This document shows positions 1 to 10,800 of a DNA stretch of 64,000 nt, piece after piece (the first letter of the stretch is position 1; the number at the start of each line of letters is the position of its first letter). Source of the stretch: Prochlorococcus sp. MIT 0603 (GTDB lineage: Bacteria > Cyanobacteriota > Cyanobacteriia > PCC-6307 > Cyanobiaceae); the NCBI RefSeq assembly GCF_000760215.1, contig NZ_JNAW01000004.1:186001-250000 (forward strand), given 5' to 3'. Made by a program: the position numbers and the translations under genes. Under the pieces are notes generated by a model. The model made no database searches, had not been told where the DNA came from, and saw only the letters and a program-made list of their open reading frames with translations.

Positions 1-303
1 CATCAATTCAAAATCATCTACCAACCCAAGGCCTTTGAGCTCGCTATCAGTTGCATGCATTTGCAACTTGTTACCTTCACTATTTACAACAGCTATTGAT
101 ACAACAGGGTTTACCTCTAGCTGAAACACCTTAAAACTGGTAACAGTATACCGAAAACTACCTTGACCTAACGCTACAAGCTTTTTTGGATCAAGCATTG
201 CTCCAACCACCCTTTCCTGTTGTAAGAGATAATCAGGAAGTCGCTGAACATTCTTTTTGACAGGTAAGTCAATTTTTTGTCGAGCATTAAAAGCCAGAGA
301 CAT
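1..303 (-). CDS. DUF1997-type conserved protein (partial, 3' part outside window)
   Basis: The minus strand reads open from an ATG at 303 to the left edge of the window. The protein begins MSLAFNARQKIDLPV and runs about 101 residues without a stop, so its C-terminus lies outside. The sequence resembles the cyanobacterial DUF1997 family, which has no settled function. A second in-frame ATG at 324 would add seven residues. The gene is divergent from pheA, whose likely start lies 54 bp away, so the two share a very short promoter region. The family call is from memory of the pattern and is moderate. Confidence 0.6.
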   Translation of the reverse strand, partial: MSLAFNARQKIDLPVKKNVQRLPDYLLQQERVVGAMLDPKKLVALGQGSFRYTVTSFKVFQLEVNPVVSIAVVNSEGNKLQMHATDSELKGLGLVDDFELM

Positions 304-357
304 AATTGGCAATTGACGCGACATGATCCTATCGACACTTGCACTCTTTTTAAAATA

Positions 358-1221
358 ATGCCAACACAAGTGGCCTATCTCGGACCTAAAGGAACATATG
401 CTGAAGAGGCAGCTTGTGCTTTGGCAAAGCTAGAAAGCCTTTCACAGCCAGAGTTTGTTCCATATTCAGGAATCAGGAATGTCATCGAACATCTAGCTAA
501 TAAAGATTGTAAAGCTGCTGTAGTACCTATCGAAAACTCTGTGGAAGGTGGAGTAACAGCAACATTAGATTCTTTATGGAGTTATCAAGATTTATTTATT
601 CAAAGAGCGATTGTCTTGCCGATACGTCATGCATTAATCAGTAGTGGATCCTTAAGGGACATTTCAGAAGTATTATCTCACCCACAAGCCCTTGCACAAT
701 GCACTAATTGGCTTCATGAAAATCTACCCAATGCTGTTCAATTACCAACCAGTTCAACCTCAGAAGCTGTAAGAATGGTTGAGGGAAGTAAATTTAGAGC
801 TGCTATAGCATCTAAAACATCTTCTGAAATCAAAGGAGTAAAAATCCTGGCCTATCCTATTAATGATGTTGCAGGTAATTGTACTCGGTTTGTATTACTT
901 AGCGATCAAGAAAATAGCTTTAATAATCAAACTGACATAGCAAGTTTTGCATTTTCTCTTCATTCAAATACTCCTGGAGCATTATTAAAAGCATTAAAAT
1001 GCATCTCAGATCTTGGGCTTAATATGAGTCGAATAGAGTCACGGCCCTCAAAAAGAGAGTTAGGAGAATATATATTCTTTGTAGACATTGAATTAAGTAT
1101 AGAATCTATAGATAAAAGCAAAGATCTAAACACTCTATTAAAACCTTTTTGTGAAAATATTATTTACTTTGGCAGATATAAAAATAGTCAGTTCAACTTA
1201 GCAAACAATCTCAACCCCTAG
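358..1221 (+). CDS. pheA: Prephenate dehydratase
   Basis: Converts prephenate to phenylpyruvate in phenylalanine synthesis. The protein of 287 residues starts MPTQVAYLGPKGTYAEEAA, the typical N-terminus; an upstream in-frame start at 277 would add 27 unconserved residues and overlap the divergent gene, so I reject it. The catalytic domain ends with the NCTRF motif that carries the essential Thr-Arg-Phe. An ACT regulatory domain follows, with the ESRPSKRELGEY segment expected for phenylalanine feedback binding. It is a stand-alone enzyme with no chorismate mutase domain. tyrA, the tyrosine-branch partner, lies far away at 51.9 kb. The 3' end overlaps the convergent methyltransferase gene by 11 bp. 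Confidence 0.93.
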   Translation: MPTQVAYLGPKGTYAEEAACALAKLESLSQPEFVPYSGIRNVIEHLANKDCKAAVVPIENSVEGGVTATLDSLWSYQDLFIQRAIVLPIRHALISSGSLRDISEVLSHPQALAQCTNWLHENLPNAVQLPTSSTSEAVRMVEGSKFRAAIASKTSSEIKGVKILAYPINDVAGNCTRFVLLSDQENSFNNQTDIASFAFSLHSNTPGALLKALKCISDLGLNMSRIESRPSKRELGEYIFFVDIELSIESIDKSKDLNTLLKPFCENIIYFGRYKNSQFNLANNLNP

Positions 1222-2140
1222 AACGGAAAATACCAAATTGCATTAATCCATTAGCAAATGCCCATTTCATAACAAGTATTGTCGGTACTTCCCTAAGGGC
1301 TTGAATAAATGATTTTGGACCTAATTCAATGAGAACATCAAATCTCCTTATGCCTTCAATTATTGAATCTTCCCAGGATGGATATGTATATTCAGTCCAA
1401 TCATTAATTTCGACTATACCTGCTGAATACTTACTCTCTCTTAAATTTTGTTGGAAGGATCTAATACTTGAAAATTCAGGATGGGACCATTGATTTAAAA
1501 GCTGTTTCATAATAAAGCCTTCTATCAAATTTAGTCCGCCTTTCTTAAAATCTCGCCTATTCCAATCTGCTACAGCTAATACACCACCTGGTCTTAACAC
1601 CCTAAGCATTTCATCAGCATAAAGTTGTTTATCAGCAATATGTGCACCAGCTTCAACACTCCATATGCCATCAAAAGTTCCATCCTCAAAATCCAAATCC
1701 AATGCATCCATCAATTGGAAATCACATAAAAGATTATCTGGAGTCAGCTCATTAGCCCTTTTGACCTGTTCAAGGCTAACAGTTATGGCAACAACTTCAA
1801 ATCCATAATCTTTAGCCAAGATCCTTGCGCTTCCTCCAATGCCGCAACCTATATCAAGGATTCTTGAGCCCTTAGGGAGTTTATCTAAACCGCTCCATTG
1901 AACTAATTTATGTACAAAATCTATCTTTGCTTGTTTAAAATCAGTTTTATTAGAAGATTGTGGATAATAACCAAGATGAATATGTTCGCCCCATAATTTC
2001 TCTAAAAGTCGATCATTCGTCCATGCATCATAAGAAGAAGAAACAGTCTTAGAAGACTTGTATTTTCTATCATTCAATATCCAAATAAATAATGCTAAAC
2101 CAATAAGAACGACTCCAAGAAAGATGAGAAAAGGAAGCAT
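1211..2140 (-). CDS. MPBQ/MSBQ-type SAM methyltransferase (plastoquinone/tocopherol pathway)
   Basis: A 309-residue class I methyltransferase with one N-terminal membrane segment (about residues 3-23) and a SAM motif ILDIGCGIGGSARILAKDYGF near residue 95. The flanking stretches (WGEHIHLGYY, the KIDFVH block, WSVEAGAH, VREVPTIL near the C-terminus) match what I remember of Synechocystis Sll0418, the 2-methyl-6-phytyl-1,4-benzoquinone methyltransferase. That enzyme methylates prenylated benzoquinols for tocopherol and plastoquinone. The membrane anchor suits a lipid substrate. It lies 3 bp downstream of the LON-domain gene, so co-transcription is likely. Choice of quinone substrate is inferred, not visible. 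Confidence 0.8.
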   Translation of the reverse strand: MLPFLIFLGVVLIGLALFIWILNDRKYKSSKTVSSSYDAWTNDRLLEKLWGEHIHLGYYPQSSNKTDFKQAKIDFVHKLVQWSGLDKLPKGSRILDIGCGIGGSARILAKDYGFEVVAITVSLEQVKRANELTPDNLLCDFQLMDALDLDFEDGTFDGIWSVEAGAHIADKQLYADEMLRVLRPGGVLAVADWNRRDFKKGGLNLIEGFIMKQLLNQWSHPEFSSIRSFQQNLRESKYSAGIVEINDWTEYTYPSWEDSIIEGIRRFDVLIELGPKSFIQALREVPTILVMKWAFANGLMQFGIFRSRG

Positions 2141-2143
2141 TAA

Positions 2144-2824
2144 TTAATTATTCTTTTTGTCAACATTAGAAAGTGTATCTTTCAATGCAGTTCTTGCAGC
2201 AAGCTGCTTTCTTGTGTGATCTAACATCTGATATTCGCGCTGTAATCTATTCATAGTATCTAACATTTCTAATAAGTTCTGTTGCTCTTCTGCAACTGGC
2301 CCCCCCAAATGAGACGCTATCCAAAATGATAGATCTACAGGATCTTTAGGCAATTCTTCGGGCAAGCTTCTTTCGGAATCTGTTAATTTACCTGTTAAAG
2401 AAACAACATCTTTCAATGCAAGTAAAACCGAATCAGAAAGCCTTTCTAATTCATCTGAATTAGCAGAAGAATCATCATCTATCCAACTAACCATTGCCAC
2501 ATAAAAAGGTGCTTCTCTAATAATCTCAAGTATCCTGAAACGTTGTTGCCCAACTGTGATGATATTACTGCGTCCGTCTTCAGATTTTTGATGTTTGATT
2601 ATTCGAGTACAACAACCAACATCTGCAATCTTCTTAGTTGAAGGATCTGCACGGACAATTCCAAAAACGCTATCTGTTTCCAGAACTGTTTGAAGCATAA
2701 TTCTGTATCTTGACTCAAAGATATGGAGCGGCAAAATCTCCTGAGGAAATAAAACAACATCAGGCAGAGGAAACAGAGGCAATTCCCTGACAGATATTTC
2801 GGTCACGGGAACCTTCCCAAACAT
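2144..2824 (-). CDS. LON substrate-binding-domain protein (no protease domain)
   Basis: A 226-residue protein made of the N-terminal LON domain alone: LPLFPLPDVVLFPQEILPLH near residue 15, then the RYRIMLQ and FGIV segments typical of the family. There is no AAA+ or Ser-Lys protease part, so it is not Lon itself. Such stand-alone proteins are common in cyanobacteria and their role is unproven, though substrate or adaptor binding is assumed. It follows rpsJ at the end of the str cluster by 46 bp and precedes the methyltransferase gene by 3 bp. Confidence 0.82.
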   Translation of the reverse strand: MFGKVPVTEISVRELPLFPLPDVVLFPQEILPLHIFESRYRIMLQTVLETDSVFGIVRADPSTKKIADVGCCTRIIKHQKSEDGRSNIITVGQQRFRILEIIREAPFYVAMVSWIDDDSSANSDELERLSDSVLLALKDVVSLTGKLTDSERSLPEELPKDPVDLSFWIASHLGGPVAEEQQNLLEMLDTMNRLQREYQMLDHTRKQLAARTALKDTLSNVDKKNN

Positions 2825-2870
2825 ATATAGATACTACTTAAATCTTTTCAATATTGATGCATTTCAATCA

Positions 2871-3191
2871 TCAAAGCTTAACTTCAATATCAACACCACT
2901 GGGCAAATCAAGCTTCATAAGAGCATCTATCGTTTTGGCTGAAGGATTATAAATATCAATAATCCTCCTATGAGTCCGAGTTTCAAAATGCTCTCTAGAA
3001 TCCTTATCAACATGAGGAGAACGCAAAACACAATAGATCTTTCGTTTTGTAGGAAGAGGTATAGGCCCTATTGCAGTGGCCGCAGTGTTATCTGCAGTTT
3101 CAATGATTTTTTCACAAGAAAGGTCTAGCATCCGCCTGTCAAAAGCCTTTAAGCGGATTCTTATCTTTTGCTGAGCGATTGCCGTTGACAT
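2871..3191 (-). CDS. rpsJ: 30S ribosomal protein S10
   Basis: 106 residues, the usual S10 length, with the core [14 protein letters not shown] and the loop [20 protein letters not shown]. It stands last in the str operon after tuf rather than heading the S10 operon, which is the normal cyanobacterial arrangement. The 135-bp gap to tuf holds a partly matched inverted repeat (arms 3287-3294 and 3315-3322) without a T-run, so rpsJ may also have its own control. Confidence 0.96.
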   Translation of the reverse strand: MSTAIAQQKIRIRLKAFDRRMLDLSCEKIIETADNTAATAIGPIPLPTKRKIYCVLRSPHVDKDSREHFETRTHRRIIDIYNPSAKTIDALMKLDLPSGVDIEVKL

Positions 3192-3326
3192 AAGTTTAAT
3201 TCCGTTGAATTACCTCTAATGAGGATTTGACAATGAATTTTCAAGATTCAAAAGGACTTCAGATGATCTAAAGCCCTTTAACAAGTTAACTGATGATAAG
3301 ACAAAAAATATGTTATCAGTTATCTT

Positions 3327-4520
3327 TTATTTAATTATCTTGGAAACAACCCCTGCTCCAATTGTTCGGCCACCTTCACGAATAGCAAATCTCATTCCTT
3401 GTTCGATAGCAACAGGACAAATTAGTTCTCCTGTCATTTTAATATTGTCACCAGGCATAACCATTTCAACGTTACTTCCATCATCTGCTGTAAAAGCTGT
3501 GATTTGTCCAGTCACGTCAGTGGTACGAATATAGAACTGAGGTCTATAACCTGCAAAGAAAGGAGTATGTCTTCCACCCTCTTCTTTCTTAAGAACATAG
3601 ACCTGGCCTTCAAATTGAGTATGAGGTGTAATAGAACCTTTTTTAACCAAAACCATTCCACGCTCAATATCTTCTTTTTGAATACCTCTAAGCAAAAGGC
3701 CTACATTGTCACCTGCCATACCTTCATCTAAAAGCTTACGGAACATCTCAACACCGGTAACGGTTGTTAGACGGGTATCTCTTATACCAACTATCTCAAC
3801 CTCTTCTCCAACAGTTACTTTACCCCTTTCGATTCTTCCAGTTGCAACTGTACCTCTACCTGTAATTGAGAAAACATCCTCTACAGCCATCAAGAAAGGC
3901 TTATCAACCTCTCGCTCAGGCTCAGGTATAGATTCATCAACAGCATTCATTAACTCCTCTACTTTTCCCTCCCATTCAGCTTCACCTTCCAATGCCTTAA
4001 GTCCAGATACCTTAACAATTGGAACATCGTTAAAGCCATAACCTTCTAAAAGCTCGCCTATTTCCATCTCAACAAGTTCAATAATCTCAGGATCATCAAC
4101 CATGTCACACTTATTCAGTGCAACAACTAAAGCAGGCACTCCAACCTGTTTTGCCAAAAGGATATGCTCCTTAGTTTGAGCCATAGGGCCATCAGTGGCA
4201 GCACAAACAAGGATTGCTCCATCCATCTGCGCAGCACCTGTGATCATATTTTTTACATAATCAGCATGGCCTGGACAGTCGACATGGGCATAGTGCCTGC
4301 CATCAGTCTCATATTCAACATGAGCTGTATTAATAGTGATACCGCGCTCTCTTTCTTCTGGAGCACCATCAATATCACCATAGTTTTGAGCTTGGGCTTG
4401 CCCTTTCTTAGCTAACACATTTGTGATAGCTGCGGTAAGGGTAGTTTTACCATGGTCAACATGTCCAATTGTCCCAATGTTGACATGTGGTTTGTTTCTT
4501 TCGAACTTCTCTCTGGCCAT
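3327..4520 (-). CDS. tuf: Translation elongation factor Tu
   Basis: 397-residue GTPase that brings aminoacyl-tRNA to the ribosome. The P-loop GHVDHGKTT, the [12 protein letters not shown] switch II segment and NKCD guanine-recognition motif are all present, followed by the two beta-barrel domains ending [10 protein letters not shown]. It lies 46 bp after fusA in the str operon, transcribed leftward. Several reading frames on the opposite strand are artefacts of this strongly codon-biased gene. Confidence 0.98.
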   Translation of the reverse strand: MAREKFERNKPHVNIGTIGHVDHGKTTLTAAITNVLAKKGQAQAQNYGDIDGAPEERERGITINTAHVEYETDGRHYAHVDCPGHADYVKNMITGAAQMDGAILVCAATDGPMAQTKEHILLAKQVGVPALVVALNKCDMVDDPEIIELVEMEIGELLEGYGFNDVPIVKVSGLKALEGEAEWEGKVEELMNAVDESIPEPEREVDKPFLMAVEDVFSITGRGTVATGRIERGKVTVGEEVEIVGIRDTRLTTVTGVEMFRKLLDEGMAGDNVGLLLRGIQKEDIERGMVLVKKGSITPHTQFEGQVYVLKKEEGGRHTPFFAGYRPQFYIRTTDVTGQITAFTADDGSNVEMVMPGDNIKMTGELICPVAIEQGMRFAIREGGRTIGAGVVSKIIK

Positions 4521-4566
4521 TTGTTTAAAGAATCAGTTTAATAATAGACGATTGGTGATGAAGATA

Positions 4567-6642
4567 TCAGGAATTACCCTGATTCTTAGAGATGATTGCT
4601 TCAGCAACATTGCGAGGGACTTCCTCGTATTGACTAAACTCCATAGAAAATATACCTCGGCCTTGAGTCATAGATCTAAGTTGGGTGGCGTAACCGAACA
4701 TTTCTGCCAAAGGAACCTTGGACTGAACTTTTGAAATTCCATCATCAATAGATTGACCTTCAACTTGACCCCTACGAGAAGAAAGATCTCCAATAATAGA
4801 ACCTAAGAAATCTTCAGGCACCTCAACTTCTACTTTCATCATGGGTTCGAGTAGGACTGGATTGCATTTTTTAACTCCGTCTTTAAATGCCATTGAGCCA
4901 GCAATCTTAAAAGCCATTTCAGATGAATCAACATCATGGAAAGAACCGTCAACCATCGTTACTTTGACATCAATTAATGGATAACCCGCCAAGACGCCAG
5001 ATTCACAAGTTTCTTTCATACCATTTGAAGCTGGTCCAATATATTCCTTAGGAACAACACCTCCAACAATTTTATTAACAAATTCAAACCCTGAGCCGGG
5101 TTCACCTGGTTCCATTTCAATAACAACATGACCATATTGTCCCTTTCCACCTGTCTGGCGAGCGTATTTCCCTTCTCCTTTTGAACTAGATCTGATTGTT
5201 TCTCTATAAGAAACCTGAGGTGCTCCAATATTTGCTTCAACTTTAAACTCACGAAGCATCCTATCGACAAGAATCTCCAAGTGCAATTCGCCCATTCCAG
5301 CTATAACTGTCTGATTTGTTTCTTGATCTGTACTAACCCTGAATGTTGGATCTTCCTCAGCTAAAGAAATCAAAGCCTTTGAAAGTTTTTCCATATCACC
5401 CTTAGTTTTAGGTTCAACAGCAACTGAAATAACTGGTTCAGGAACAAAAAGCGTCTCAAGGACAATGGGGTCATCTGTTGAACACAATGTGTCACCAGTG
5501 GTTGTATTTTTCAAACCAAGTACAGCACCTAAATCACCAGCACGTAATTGATCAACCTCCTCACGATCATCTGCCTTTAAAACTACTAATCTTGATATCC
5601 TTTCTTTCGTATCCTTAGTTGAATTGAGTACATAACTACCCTTTTCAAGAACACCTGAATACATTCTTACAAAAGTTAATTTCCCATATGGATCAGCCAT
5701 TACTTTAAAAGCCAATGCACTAAAGGGGGCATTGTCTTCAGATGGTCTTACATCTTCCTTGCCATTTGGCAAAATGCCTTGAATAGGCGGAACATCTATC
5801 GGAGCAGGCAAATAATCAATAACAGCATCTAAAACCAACTGAACACCTTTATTTTTAAAAGCTGATCCACATAACATTGGGACAAGTCCATGTTTTAAGA
5901 CACCTTCTCTAATACCTTTCTTCAACTGCTCAACTGATAATTCCCCATTATCAAGGAAACTTTCAATTAATTCTTCATCAGTCTCTGCAACAGTTTCCAT
6001 TAATTTGCTTCGCCACTCAGCTGCCTCAGCTGCCATTTCAGAAGGGATATCAGTCTCTTCGATATCAGTTCCTAGATCATTTTTATATATATATGCTTTA
6101 TTTCCAACTAGATCAATAATCCCACTTAAATTACCTTCTGAACCTATAGGAAGTTGAATTGGCACAGCATTTGCTTTAAGTCGATCTTTTATTTGTCCAT
6201 AAACCTTTAAGAAATCAGCCCCTGTTCGATCCATCTTATTGACAAAGACCATTCGAGGCACTGTATAACGATCAGCTTGTCTCCAAACTGTCTCTGACTG
6301 TGGCTGAACTCCACCTACAGCGCAAAAAACCGCTATGACTCCATCCAGGACTCTCATAGATCTTTCAACTTCAATAGTGAAGTCGACGTGACCTGGAGTG
6401 TCAATAATGTTAACCCGATGTTCCTGCCAACTGGTTGAAATGGCAGCAGCTGTGATGGTTATGCCTCTTTCTCTTTCCTGGGCCATCCAATCTGTGACAG
6501 CAGCACCATCATGGACTTCACCAATTTTGTGAACAACACCTGAATAGAAAAGAATCCTTTCAGTTGTAGTGGTTTTTCCAGCATCAATATGTGCTGCAAT
6601 ACCAATATTCCTAACTCGTTCTAGGGGGAAGGCTCGAGCCAC
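4567..6642 (-). CDS. fusA: Translation elongation factor G
   Basis: 691-residue translocase GTPase. It shows the P-loop [23 protein letters not shown] and NKMD motifs in the G domain and the typical C-terminal [19 protein letters not shown] segment of domains IV-V. The start codon is GTG at 6640-6642, giving the standard [15 protein letters not shown] beginning. It is the third gene of the str operon, 92 bp after rpsG. Confidence 0.98.
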   Translation of the reverse strand: MARAFPLERVRNIGIAAHIDAGKTTTTERILFYSGVVHKIGEVHDGAAVTDWMAQERERGITITAAAISTSWQEHRVNIIDTPGHVDFTIEVERSMRVLDGVIAVFCAVGGVQPQSETVWRQADRYTVPRMVFVNKMDRTGADFLKVYGQIKDRLKANAVPIQLPIGSEGNLSGIIDLVGNKAYIYKNDLGTDIEETDIPSEMAAEAAEWRSKLMETVAETDEELIESFLDNGELSVEQLKKGIREGVLKHGLVPMLCGSAFKNKGVQLVLDAVIDYLPAPIDVPPIQGILPNGKEDVRPSEDNAPFSALAFKVMADPYGKLTFVRMYSGVLEKGSYVLNSTKDTKERISRLVVLKADDREEVDQLRAGDLGAVLGLKNTTTGDTLCSTDDPIVLETLFVPEPVISVAVEPKTKGDMEKLSKALISLAEEDPTFRVSTDQETNQTVIAGMGELHLEILVDRMLREFKVEANIGAPQVSYRETIRSSSKGEGKYARQTGGKGQYGHVVIEMEPGEPGSGFEFVNKIVGGVVPKEYIGPASNGMKETCESGVLAGYPLIDVKVTMVDGSFHDVDSSEMAFKIAGSMAFKDGVKKCNPVLLEPMMKVEVEVPEDFLGSIIGDLSSRRGQVEGQSIDDGISKVQSKVPLAEMFGYATQLRSMTQGRGIFSMEFSQYEEVPRNVAEAIISKNQGNS

Positions 6643-6734
6643 AGCTATTACTCCAGTTGCAAGATTTAAAAGCGGATGTGACTCTACAGGTCAACAGGTA
6701 AAAAGTGAATCTTTTAGAGGTTTTTATCTAAAAA

Positions 6735-7205
6735 TCAATAACGATAATGAGCAAAAGCCTTATTTGCTTCAGCCATTTTATGGGTTTCCTCACGTTTACG
6801 TACTGCACTCCCAGCCTCATTTGCAGCATCCATTAACTCACCTGCAAGCTTGTGAGCCATACTTCTCCCATTTCTGGATCTGGAGAAATTGACAAGCCAT
6901 CTTAAAGCCATTGCTGTGCCACGTTCCTGACGAACTTCCATAGGAACTTGATAAGTTGCACCCCCAACTCGCCTAGCCCTTACTTCAACGAGAGGAGTGG
7001 CATTCTTTATAGCTGTTTCAAAAAGCTCTATAGGATCTCCGCCAGTCCTTTCATTAATCAAACCAAAAGCTTGAGATAAAATCCTCTGAGCCGTGGACTT
7101 CTTTCCATGTTTCATTAATCTAGCAACCATCATCGTTGCCAAGCGATTATTAAATTGTGGGTCAGGTAAAACTGGCCTTTTCTCTGCGGCGTTTCGTCTT
7201 GACAT
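6735..7205 (-). CDS. rpsG: 30S ribosomal protein S7
   Basis: 156 residues, full length for S7, starting [16 protein letters not shown] and ending in the [20 protein letters not shown] segment. It binds the 3' major domain of 16S rRNA and nucleates assembly of the head. Second gene of the str operon, 41 bp after rpsL. Confidence 0.97.
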   Translation of the reverse strand: MSRRNAAEKRPVLPDPQFNNRLATMMVARLMKHGKKSTAQRILSQAFGLINERTGGDPIELFETAIKNATPLVEVRARRVGGATYQVPMEVRQERGTAMALRWLVNFSRSRNGRSMAHKLAGELMDAANEAGSAVRKREETHKMAEANKAFAHYRY

Positions 7206-7246
7206 AAGTTTAATTAATAATTTTTAGATAATTGAATTAGTTTTTG

Positions 7247-7621
7247 TTATGACTTTGGAGCCTTGGCGCCATATTTGGAGCGCGACTGTCGACGGTCTTT
7301 AACCCCAGCAGTGTCAAGGGTACCTCGAATTATGTGATAACGAACTCCTGGGAGATCTTTAACTCGCCCTCCACGGAGCAATACAACTGAGTGTTCTTGA
7401 AGATTGTGACCTATGCCAGGTATATAAGCAGTAACTTCAAAGCCAGAAGTAAGCCTAACCCTTGCTACTTTGCGTAAGGCAGAATTAGGTTTCTTAGGAG
7501 TAGATGTATAAACTCTTGTACAAACACCCCTTCTTTCAGGGCATGACTGCAATGCTGGCGACTTGGTTTTGCGAGTAAGACGCGAGCGCTCAGTTCTAAT
7601 TAGCTGTTGAATGGTTGGCAT
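7247..7621 (-). CDS. rpsL: 30S ribosomal protein S12
   Basis: 124 residues with the diagnostic [17 protein letters not shown] and [14 protein letters not shown] segments of the decoding-centre protein. It heads the leftward str operon. The 256 bp between it and the divergent glutamate synthase gene must contain both promoters; I see AT-rich sequence there but no operator I can name, and no clear NtcA-type GTA-N8-TAC site. Confidence 0.97.
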   Translation of the reverse strand: MPTIQQLIRTERSRLTRKTKSPALQSCPERRGVCTRVYTSTPKKPNSALRKVARVRLTSGFEVTAYIPGIGHNLQEHSVVLLRGGRVKDLPGVRYHIIRGTLDTAGVKDRRQSRSKYGAKAPKS

Positions 7622-7877
7622 CGAAGATTGACTCGGTCAGTAAGTTTTGGACCCGAATCCATAATCTTCTATTCTACAATCTAAAGTGCACGAAAAAGTT
7701 TTTTCCAAAAAGCATTTATCTGAAAACGAAGGTATTAAACAACAAAGACCTCAAAAAATTGATTTTTCACCTCTTCCGGTTGTAAATCTATTAATAAACC
7801 TCCATAGGATCATTTGATACCTATTGTGCTGTTTTCACTTAACTAAGGCGAATCTATCTAAAAGCTTGCTTGCATTC

Positions 7878-10800
7878 ATGCTTAACGAACCACATATTGC
7901 TAATTTCCCATACTGTGATAGCAGTTCTCCAAAGGCCTTGGCGGGGGAAAGAGATGCTTGTGGAGTTGGTTTTTTAGCCCAAGTTGAAGGAAAAGCAAGT
8001 CATTGGATTTTAGAGCAAGCACTTCGAGGTTTGGAGTGTATGGAACACAGAGGAGGATGTGGAGGGGATAGTGATTCAGGGGATGGAGCGGGTATTCTAT
8101 GCGCTATACCTTGGGGCTTTTTAGAGAAAGTTTGGCCTGAAGCGAATTGCTCTCACAAATCCACTGGATTAGGTATGGTTTTCATGCCAAATGACGAAGA
8201 GCTACGAGAAAAAGCTGAAATAATATTTGAAGAAGAAGCCGAAAAACTTTCATTAACTACAAAAGGATGGCGCAAAGTACCTGTCAATACTTCAGTTCTT
8301 GGCCCATTAGCTCAGACAACCGCACCTTTTATTGAGCAATGGCTTGTAGAAGGAATCCAAGAAGAGGAAAATCTTGAGAATTTATTATTCAGATTGAGAA
8401 AACGAATTCAAAAACGTCTTACTAAATCACTAAAAAATCTTGAAGAGAAACCTTATATTGCATCTTTAAGTACGAGGACAGTTGTATATAAAGGAATGGT
8501 CAGATCAACTGTCTTATCTGAATTCTATCAAGATCTCAAAGACACAAACTTTGAAGTTGCATTTGCTATTTATCATCGAAGGTTCAGCACTAATACTTTA
8601 CCTCGTTGGCCACTATCACAACCAATGCGGTTGCTTGGACACAATGGAGAAATAAATACTCTCCTAGGTAATTTAAACTGGGCAAAAGCAACAGAAGTTC
8701 ATCTAAAAGAAATTTGGGGAGAATCTGCACAAGATATAGAGCCAATCGTAAATCCTTCATTTAGTGATTCAGCTAATCTTGATGCAACACTTGAACTGCT
8801 AGTTCGAAGTGGAAGACCTATCACTGACAGCCTGCTTACCTTAGTCCCAGAAGCTTTTAGAGATCAACCAGAACTTGAACAACAACCAGAAATAAACTCA
8901 TTTTACGAATATTCAGCATGTACTCAAGAAGCATGGGATGGTCCAGCCCTTCTTGTCTTCTCAGACGGATGTTTTATAGGAGCAACCCTAGACAGGAATG
9001 GTTTAAGGCCTGCCCGCTATTGCGTAACCAAGGACAATCTTGTGATCATGGGGTCTGAGACAGGTGTAGTTGAAATAGATGAGAGGGACATTATTGAAAA
9101 AGGAAGGTTAGGCCCTGGACAAATGTTGGCCGTTGATCTCAAAGAAGGAAGACTTTTGAAAAATTGGGAGGTTAAGCAAGAAGCTGCACATAGATACCCA
9201 TATCAAGATTGGCTTTCGAAAAATAGCTCAACTCTAAGCAATCAGCCTTGGCTAAATAACACAAATTTGAATGATTTAGAGCTACTAACAAAACAAACTG
9301 CATTTGGATTCTCTGCAGAAGATCTAGAAATTATTATTGATGCCATGGCCAGTGGGGGGAAAGAGCCTACATACTGCATGGGAGATGATATTCCCCTTGC
9401 AATTCTTTCAAACAAACCCCATCTCTTATACGACTACTTCAAGCAAAGATTTGCTCAAGTAACCAACCCTCCTATTGATCCATTAAGAGAAAAGCTTGTT
9501 ATGAGCTTAGAAATGCATCTGGGCAAAAGAGGTTCTTCATTAGTCCCAAAAGACAATTCATTTTCAGTAATTAATATTAATTCTCCTATTCTCAATGAAA
9601 ATGATCTCATTGAACTAGGCAATAAAGACTTAAAAGTTAAAACAATATCCACCCTAATAAATATACAAGAAAATTTCCAAAGTCTTGAGCAAGCATTGCA
9701 GAACATATGTCTTGAGGCCGCTTCAGCAGTAAGAAATGGGATAAGATTACTAATACTTTCTGACCGAGGAATAAATGCAAATCAAACATATGTACCTCCT
9801 TTACTAGCTGTAGGAGCAGTACATCACTATTTGCTAGATCGAAAGCTCAGACTTGATGCATCAATAATTGTAGATACTGCTCAATGCTGGAGTACTCACC
9901 ACGTAGCATGTCTTATTGGGTATGGAGCAAGTGCAATATGTCCCTGGTTAACATGGGAAACAACACGCCACTGGTGGGAAAGTCCCAAAACGCAAAAGCT
10001 AGTTGAAAGTAATAAGCTTCCAGGTTTAACGATCAATAAAGCTCAAGCAAACTTAAAACAAGCCTTAGAAGATGGACTACGCAAAATACTCTCAAAAATT
10101 GGAATTTCTCTTTTAGCCAGCTATCACGGTGCTCAAATTTTTGAAGCAGTAGGCATAGGAGCGGATATTATCAATATTGCTTTCAAAGGGACAACTAGCA
10201 GAATCGCTGGTTTAAGCCTTAAAGAATTAGCAAACGAAACGTTCTCATTTCATTCAAAGGCATATCCTGAACTTGATCGGAAAAAACTTGAGTTTTTTGG
10301 TTTTGTTCAATATCGCAGTGGGGGTGAATTTCACTTAAACAACCCCGCAATGTCTAAGGCATTGCATGCTGCAGTTAAAGCAGGTCCAGGTTACAACCAC
10401 TTTGCAACCTATCAATCACTTCTTGAATCTAGACCACCTACTGCATTACGCGATTTGTTGACATTTCGCGAGAAGAAAAAGCCCGTTCCTATAGATCAAG
10501 TTGAAAGTGTGGAAAGCATCTGTACAAGATTTTGTACTGGTGGAATGAGCTTAGGAGCCCTTTCTAGAGAAGCCCATGAAGTTCTAGCAATAGCGATGAA
10601 TAGAATTGGCGGGAAAAGCAATAGTGGTGAAGGAGGAGAGGATCCACAAAGGTTCAAGATTCTTGATGACGTAGACGAAGACAACCTCTCAGCCACATTG
10701 CCTAATCTCAAAGGCCTGCAAAATGGAGACACAGCTTGTTCTGCAATTAAACAAATAGCTTCAGGGAGATTTGGTGTTACACCTGAATATTTACGAAGTG

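Noticed and set aside
277-357. N-terminal extension of pheA
   Set aside because: The 27 added residues are unlike PheA and overlap the divergent DUF1997 gene; the ATG at 358 gives the family N-terminus.
3310-4415. Plus-strand frames across tuf
   Set aside because: Antisense shadows of a highly expressed gene with no protein-like features.
7622-7877. NtcA site in front of glutamate synthase
   Set aside because: No GTA-N8-TAC pattern was found on reading the gap.
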